Assembly (NCBI GenBank): GCA_947629875.1 | Contig: CANRFK010000063.1 | Location: forward strand, 1 to 7,775 | DNA: 7,775 nt | Direction: 5' to 3' | DNA from: an uncultured Clostridia bacterium | GTDB lineage: Bacteria; Bacillota; Clostridia; Christensenellales; Borkfalkiaceae | Notes under the pieces: generated by a model | The model's database searches: none | The model's input: only the letters and a program-made list of their open reading frames with translations | What the model was told of the DNA's origin: nothing | Part shown: positions 6,356-7,775 of the stretch, one piece after another | Layout: each line of letters begins with the position of its first letter | Position numbering within the stretch: position 1 is the first letter of the stretch | Program-made: the position numbers and the translations under genes

Positions 6356-6384
6356 ATTATAACAAACAGCGGCGTCCATGTCAA
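6356..6384 (-). promoter_or_regulatory. Exact-consensus sigma-A promoter for ftsA-ftsZ
   Basis: On the minus strand TTGACA (6384-6379) and TATAAT (6361-6356) are separated by exactly 17 bases. A TG one base before the -10 makes it an extended -10 as well. Transcription should start near 6350, about 30 bases before the ftsA ATG, giving a short leader with the SD. An A/T-rich stretch lies just upstream of the -35. Confidence 0.93.
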
Positions 6385-6419
6385 GAAATTGTGACGATAT
6401 TTTCCCCCGTCGCAGCAAC

Positions 6420-6443
6420 AAAAAAGCGCCCGAAGGACGCTTT
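6420..6443 (-). terminator. Intrinsic terminator after ftsQ
   Basis: On the minus strand AAAGCGTCC (6443-6435) pairs with GGGCGCTTT (6431-6423) through a 9-bp stem with one U-G wobble and a TTC loop. Alternatively it forms a C(UUCG)G tetraloop with a bulged T. Six T's in a row (6425-6420) close it. It lies about 50 bases past the ftsQ stop and just ahead of the ftsAZ promoter, so it separates the two transcription units. Confidence 0.87.
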
Positions 6444-6446
6444 CTC

Positions 6447-6491
6447 CCGCGGCCGACCGCGGACATGGTACCCATCTCTCCGCCGAAGCGG
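6447..6491 (-). repeat. Two small GC hairpins between ftsQ stop and its terminator
   Basis: CCGC-CGAA-GCGG (6480-6491; on the minus strand a C(UUCG)G tetraloop hairpin) follows the ftsQ stop codon directly. CCGCGG-CCGA-CCGCGG (6447-6462) is a second inverted repeat made of two SacII-type palindromes. Together with the terminator they form a row of three hairpins, probably protecting the 3' end of the murA-ftsQ transcript. Neither has its own T-run. Confidence 0.5.
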
Positions 6492-6492
6492 T

Positions 6493-7299
6493 TTAAGCCT
6501 CCTTGATGGGCAAGCCGTCGAAGTGCGTCACGTTGGGGGGCGAGCCGATCACGGAGATGCTGCCGTACATTTTCTCCCTGTCGGAGAAGTTGGGCGAGAG
6601 ATATCCGAACCTTTCATCCGTAAAGGCGGCGCGCGCCTTCTCGGCAATGTTCTCCGCGGGGTTGGCGATGACGATCTTCACGCCCTCGCGCATGGTGACG
6701 ACGAAATAGGTGTGCTCGGGGATATTCTGCCCGATGTCGTGCGCAAGGCGGAGCGACACAACGTTTGCGCGCACACCCGGGAGCAGTTCGGAAAAGACGG
6801 AGAACATGGTGAGCGCCTCGCCGAGATACTCGCCCGTGACGGGACTTCCCTTTTCGAGCTTGGCGTCAAACCCTTCGAGCACAACGTTCTCGCCGCCCAA
6901 GCGGTTGGTATTCTCGCCGTCGTAGAGATAGATGCCCTCTTCATCCAAAACGGCGTAGTCCTCTCCGTTTTTCACGGCGAAAAATTCTTTGCGCTCGGAG
7001 ATTTTGACCTTCAACGTCTTGGGGAAGGACTTCTCCACAGAATCCACGCGGAAGCACGGGTATTTTTCGACGATTTCGCTTACATCGTCTACGTCGAGAA
7101 AAGTCGTACTGTCGCCCACAAATCCGTCGAGCTCGGCTTTGAGTGCCTCGGCATCCCGCTTGCCCGCTTCCGAGCACACGGAAAACTCGCTCTCCACGAG
7201 AGTAATCGTAAAGATCGCATTGAGCCCCGCCGCGATGACCGCGACGAGGAGCAAAAACGAAACCAAAGTGGTAATGATAACTCTCGTCTTTGTCTTCAT
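6493..7299 (-). CDS. ftsQ: Cell division protein FtsQ/DivIB
   Basis: FtsQ/DivIB is a bitopic membrane protein that scaffolds the FtsL-FtsB/DivIC complex and controls septal peptidoglycan synthesis. The 268-residue protein has a very short basic cytoplasmic start (MKTKTR), one transmembrane helix (about 8-29) and an outside portion. The POTRA domain spans roughly 30-103 and ends in the family hallmark SFPKTLKVKISERKEF (91-106). The beta domain begins with YAVLDEEGIYL (115-125). The C-terminal portion (about 235-268) is likely flexible. The loop after the first POTRA strand (about 40-65) is Lys/Glu/Asp-rich. It follows murA by 18 bases with SD AGGGG six bases before the ATG, so murA and ftsQ are co-transcribed. 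A terminator then cuts it off from ftsA. DivIB is the name used in Gram-positives. Sequence conservation in this family is low, but the POTRA motif and context make the call secure. Confidence 0.9.
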   Translation of the reverse strand: MKTKTRVIITTLVSFLLLVAVIAAGLNAIFTITLVESEFSVCSEAGKRDAEALKAELDGFVGDSTTFLDVDDVSEIVEKYPCFRVDSVEKSFPKTLKVKISERKEFFAVKNGEDYAVLDEEGIYLYDGENTNRLGGENVVLEGFDAKLEKGSPVTGEYLGEALTMFSVFSELLPGVRANVVSLRLAHDIGQNIPEHTYFVVTMREGVKIVIANPAENIAEKARAAFTDERFGYLSPNFSDREKMYGSISVIGSPPNVTHFDGLPIKEA

Positions 7300-7317
7300 T
7301 GGTATCCCCTTTTGCGC

Positions 7318-7775
7318 CTAAATGCGCACGCGCTTGATCTCGGCGCCGAGCCCTTTGAGCTTTCCCCGCAGATCGGAGTAACCCCTGTCGATATGCGAGA
7401 GATCGAGCACTTCGCTCGTCCCCTCCGCCGCGAGCGCCGCAATGACGAGCGCCGCCCCGCCGCGCAGATCTCCCGCCACGACGGACGCGCCGTGCAATTT
7501 TTCCACGCCGCGCACAAATGCGCTTCTCCCCTTCACCTCGATATCCGCACCCATCTTCTGCAACTCGGGCACATACTTGAAGCGCGTCTCGAAGAGATTT
7601 TCCACGATGAGCGCGCATCCCTCGCACACGCTGTTGAGCGCGGTGACCTGTGCTTGCAGGTCTGTGGGGAAGCCCGGGAAGGGCATCGTCTCGATGCGGC
7701 GGTTGCATTTGAGCCGACCGTAACTTGCTATCCTTATTTTATCATTTTTGATATGGATTTTGCAACCGTTTTCAC
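7318..7775 (-). CDS. murA: UDP-N-acetylglucosamine 1-carboxyvinyltransferase MurA, C-terminal ~150 residues, 5' end outside window
   Basis: MurA transfers enolpyruvate from phosphoenolpyruvate to UDP-GlcNAc, the first committed step of peptidoglycan synthesis and the target of fosfomycin. The frame stays open to the right edge, so only the last third is here. An internal ATG at 7686 is not the start, because in-frame coding continues upstream (ENGCKIHI, then IRIASYGRLKCNRRIET). Clear motifs are PFPGFPTDLQAQ, whose Asp corresponds to the catalytic Asp305 of E. coli, then FETRFKYVPELQKMGA, GDLRGGAALVIAALAAEG, and HIDRGYSDLRGKLKGLGA, whose Arg corresponds to Arg397. The PEP-reactive Cys (Cys115) and Lys22 lie outside the window. 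The stop is TAG. It is followed after 18 bases by ftsQ, the usual dcw arrangement in Clostridia. A second paralogue (MurZ) may exist elsewhere, as is common in Gram-positives. Confidence 0.97.
   Translation of the reverse strand, partial: ENGCKIHIKNDKIRIASYGRLKCNRRIETMPFPGFPTDLQAQVTALNSVCEGCALIVENLFETRFKYVPELQKMGADIEVKGRSAFVRGVEKLHGASVVAGDLRGGAALVIAALAAEGTSEVLDLSHIDRGYSDLRGKLKGLGAEIKRVRI

Noticed and set aside
6465..6475. Small inverted repeat ATGG-TAC-CCAT as an operator
   Set aside because: A 4-bp stem is too short to support a claim, and it lies upstream of the promoter region with no second copy.
7684..7686. ATG at 7686 as the murA start
   Set aside because: In-frame coding sequence matching MurA continues upstream to the window edge, so this is an internal Met.
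6941..7708. A 255-codon minus-strand frame across the murA-ftsQ junction
   Set aside because: It is Arg/Gly/Ala-rich and out of frame with both MurA and FtsQ, whose conserved motifs leave no doubt about the real frames.
1..7775. Mobile element, defence system or phage island
   Set aside because: All genes are core chaperone, division, wall or surface-polymer genes in compact operons. No transposase, integrase, att-like repeats, toxin-antitoxin pair or CRISPR spacing was seen.

Overview
The window is ordinary chromosomal DNA from a low-complexity-free, GC-rich (by eye well above 50 %) bacterium, most likely a member of the Bacillota/Clostridia. The reasons are the gene order murA-ftsQ(divIB)-ftsA-ftsZ, the strong Shine-Dalgarno sites, the intrinsic terminators with T-runs, and a LicD/IspD-like surface-polymer module of a kind common in Gram-positive Clostridia. 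The genetic code is standard: TAA, TGA and TAG all serve as stops. The species cannot be named from this sequence. No tRNA, rRNA, CRISPR array, insertion sequence or phage gene was seen.

Layout. Bases 2-1117 (+) hold the C-terminal two thirds of the chaperonin GroEL, cut by the left edge. It converges on everything else, which lies on the minus strand. The 105-base gap 1118-1222 holds two stacked hairpins that can stop transcription from both sides. Reading the minus strand from right to left: the end of murA (7775-7318, cut by the right edge), ftsQ/divIB (7299-6493), a 172-base gap with a terminator and then an exact-consensus promoter, ftsA (6320-5169), ftsZ (5165-3858), a terminator, and then a tight three-gene operon of licD-family transferase (3782-2931), IspD/TarI-family cytidylyltransferase (2934-2218) and extended-SDR nucleotide-sugar enzyme (2221-1223). 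Each junction in that operon is a 4-base ATGA overlap.

How the genes work together. MurA makes the first committed peptidoglycan precursor. FtsQ/DivIB is the membrane-anchored POTRA scaffold of the divisome. FtsA tethers FtsZ filaments to the membrane and FtsZ forms the Z-ring. This is the usual tail of a division and cell-wall (dcw) cluster, but transcription is split between ftsQ and ftsA. The three-gene module after ftsZ is best read as polyol-phosphate decoration of a surface polymer: the cytidylyltransferase makes a CDP-polyol (CDP-ribitol or similar), the LicD enzyme transfers the polyol phosphate, and the SDR supplies or modifies a sugar. It combines the same two enzyme families as the human ISPD/fukutin pathway, but the substrates here are not proven.

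The points most worth a second look are the FtsA with degenerate nucleotide-binding motifs, the perfect ftsAZ promoter, and the LicD-cytidylyltransferase-SDR operon next to ftsZ. I found no clearly new kind of system.
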